Of a stretch of DNA of 5,894 bases, positions 4,917 to 5,894 are shown one piece after another. The DNA comes from Arthrobacter sp. (GTDB lineage Bacteria; Actinomycetota; Actinomycetes; Actinomycetales; Micrococcaceae): contig JAODMS010000075.1 of NCBI GenBank assembly GCA_025464925.1, positions 1 through 5,894 on the forward strand, read 5' to 3'. Under the pieces are notes generated by a model that was given only the letters and a program-made list of their open reading frames with translations, had not been told where the DNA came from and ran no database searches. The position numbers were made by a program, and so were the translations under genes. Within the stretch, counting starts at the first letter, position 1. Every line of letters begins with the position of its first letter.

Positions 4917-5894
4917 GTGGCTGCAAGAGCAGGAAAACGAGGAACGACCAGCACGGTTACTGCGGTCCTGGTGGGCCTGGGTCTGCTCGTTGCCGGATGT
5001 CAGTCGGGTCCTCCGGAGCCTTCACCGACCGAAACCGCACCGTTTATCGTTCCGGGGCCTCCGCAGCCTTGGCCGCCACCCCGTCCCGGGATTTCGGGGG
5101 AGTCTGTGCACTTCACGGCCCAGGGTGACATCGGCGTCGAGAAAGGCGCCAAGCAGGTGCTGGACACCATCGCCGCTCTCCGGCCGCAGCTCAATCTTGC
5201 ACTCGGTGACTTCACCTATAAGGCCGGCATCGAGGAGGAGTTCTGCGACATGGTCAAGGGCAAACTTGGCCAGGACTTCCCCTACCAACTCCTCACCGGC
5301 AACCATGAAAGCGACGGCCACGACGGCGACATCGCAAAGTTCGTCAAATGTCTGCCCAACAGGCTGCCCGGCCTTCGGGGGGACTACGGAACGCAATGGT
5401 ATGTGGATGTCCCCGAGACAAACCCCCTGGTGAGGTTCGTCATGGTGTCTCCCGGCATCGACTTCAAGAACAATCAGCACCTGGACTATTCGATGAAAAG
5501 CGAACGCTGGGACTGGACCACGAACGCCATCGACGGGGCCGCGGCGGCCAACATTCCCTGGACTGTCGTAGGGATGCACGCGCCGTGCCTGAGCGTGGGC
5601 GAATACGACTGCAAGGTCGGCCAGGACTTCGCCACGGTGCTGCTGGAGAAGAAAGTGGATCTGGTGCTGACCGGCCATGACCACATCTACCAGCGCACCC
5701 ACCAGCTCGGCGTCGGCCCCGCCTGTCCCGCTCTGGTCCCCAACACATTTTCGCCCGGCTGCATCACCGATTCCGATTCCGACATGATCAAGGGCGCCGG
5801 AACCGTGTTCACGACCGTGGGAGTGGGCGGGGAGGGCTTCTACGACATTAACAACAAGGATTCGGAAGCCGGATACTTCGCCACCTGGTCCGGC
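4917..5894 (+). CDS. Lipoprotein metallophosphoesterase with purple-acid-phosphatase-type motifs, 3' end outside window
   Basis: The frame is open for 326 codons to the window edge. Residues 1-28 are a lipoprotein signal: basic n-region (ARAGKRG), hydrophobic core VTAVLVGLGLL and lipobox LVAGC with C28 as the lipidated residue. A proline-rich linker (about 30-62) lifts the catalytic domain off the membrane. Five motifs then appear in the order expected for the purple acid phosphatase branch: GDIG with D71, GDFTY with D98 and Y101, GNHE with N129, VGMH with H221, and GHDH with H254 and H256. All seven expected metal ligands are present, so a two-metal phosphoesterase hydrolysing phosphate mono- or diesters outside the membrane is likely; the substrate cannot be told. 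Four Cys between about 110 and 230 could form disulfides. The gene diverges from the peroxidase. ATG 4905 is an alternative start. The motif set is seen directly; the enzymatic role is inferred from the family. Confidence 0.92.
   Translation, partial: MAARAGKRGTTSTVTAVLVGLGLLVAGCQSGPPEPSPTETAPFIVPGPPQPWPPPRPGISGESVHFTAQGDIGVEKGAKQVLDTIAALRPQLNLALGDFTYKAGIEEEFCDMVKGKLGQDFPYQLLTGNHESDGHDGDIAKFVKCLPNRLPGLRGDYGTQWYVDVPETNPLVRFVMVSPGIDFKNNQHLDYSMKSERWDWTTNAIDGAAAANIPWTVVGMHAPCLSVGEYDCKVGQDFATVLLEKKVDLVLTGHDHIYQRTHQLGVGPACPALVPNTFSPGCITDSDSDMIKGAGTVFTTVGVGGEGFYDINNKDSEAGYFATWSG

Noticed and set aside
4712..4954. 80-codon minus-strand frame opposite the phosphatase start
   Set aside because: It overlaps the phosphatase promoter area and signal peptide on the opposite strand, shows no family motif, and has no convincing ribosome binding site.
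5022..5702. 226-codon minus-strand frame opposite the phosphatase
   Set aside because: The plus strand encodes a complete metallophosphoesterase motif set over the same bases; the minus-strand frame is its antisense shadow.

Overview
The window looks like part of a high-GC actinobacterial chromosome, probably a soil micrococcale of the Arthrobacter/Pseudarthrobacter type. The signs are strong GC bias in third codon positions, GTG starts behind purine-rich Shine-Dalgarno sites, a Gram-positive style lipoprotein signal, and a secreted RTX-type heme peroxidase. The genus is an inference from style only.

Layout. Positions 1-3843 (minus strand) are one continuous reading frame that leaves the window on the left. 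It encodes at least 1281 residues of a secreted animal-type heme peroxidase fused to a calcium-binding RTX nonapeptide array (the bacterial 'peroxicin' architecture). Positions 4917-5894 (plus strand) are the 5' part of a lipoprotein metallophosphoesterase with the complete purple-acid-phosphatase-like metal-ligand set. It leaves the window on the right. The two genes diverge from an intergenic region of about 1.07 kb.

The intergenic region holds no intact gene that I can support, but it is rich in structure. Reading away from the peroxidase start it contains: an 8-bp direct repeat flanking a small hairpin directly before the peroxidase Shine-Dalgarno site; a 42-bp array of an 8-bp unit that alternates at its last base; an imperfectly placed inverted repeat; a decayed fragment of a serine resolvase/invertase gene; and a run of three inverted repeats, the first a strong 16-bp stem, before the phosphatase gene.

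How the parts work together: both genes encode exported proteins (one released or wall-associated, one membrane-anchored). Beyond sharing a divergent intergenic region, nothing in the sequence ties their functions together. The resolvase remnant suggests that the spacer was once a mobile-element insertion site and has since decayed. No CRISPR array, tRNA, rRNA or intact insertion sequence was seen. The most noteworthy content is the RTX heme peroxidase with an N-terminal export signal in an apparent Gram-positive, and the repeat-rich leader in front of it.
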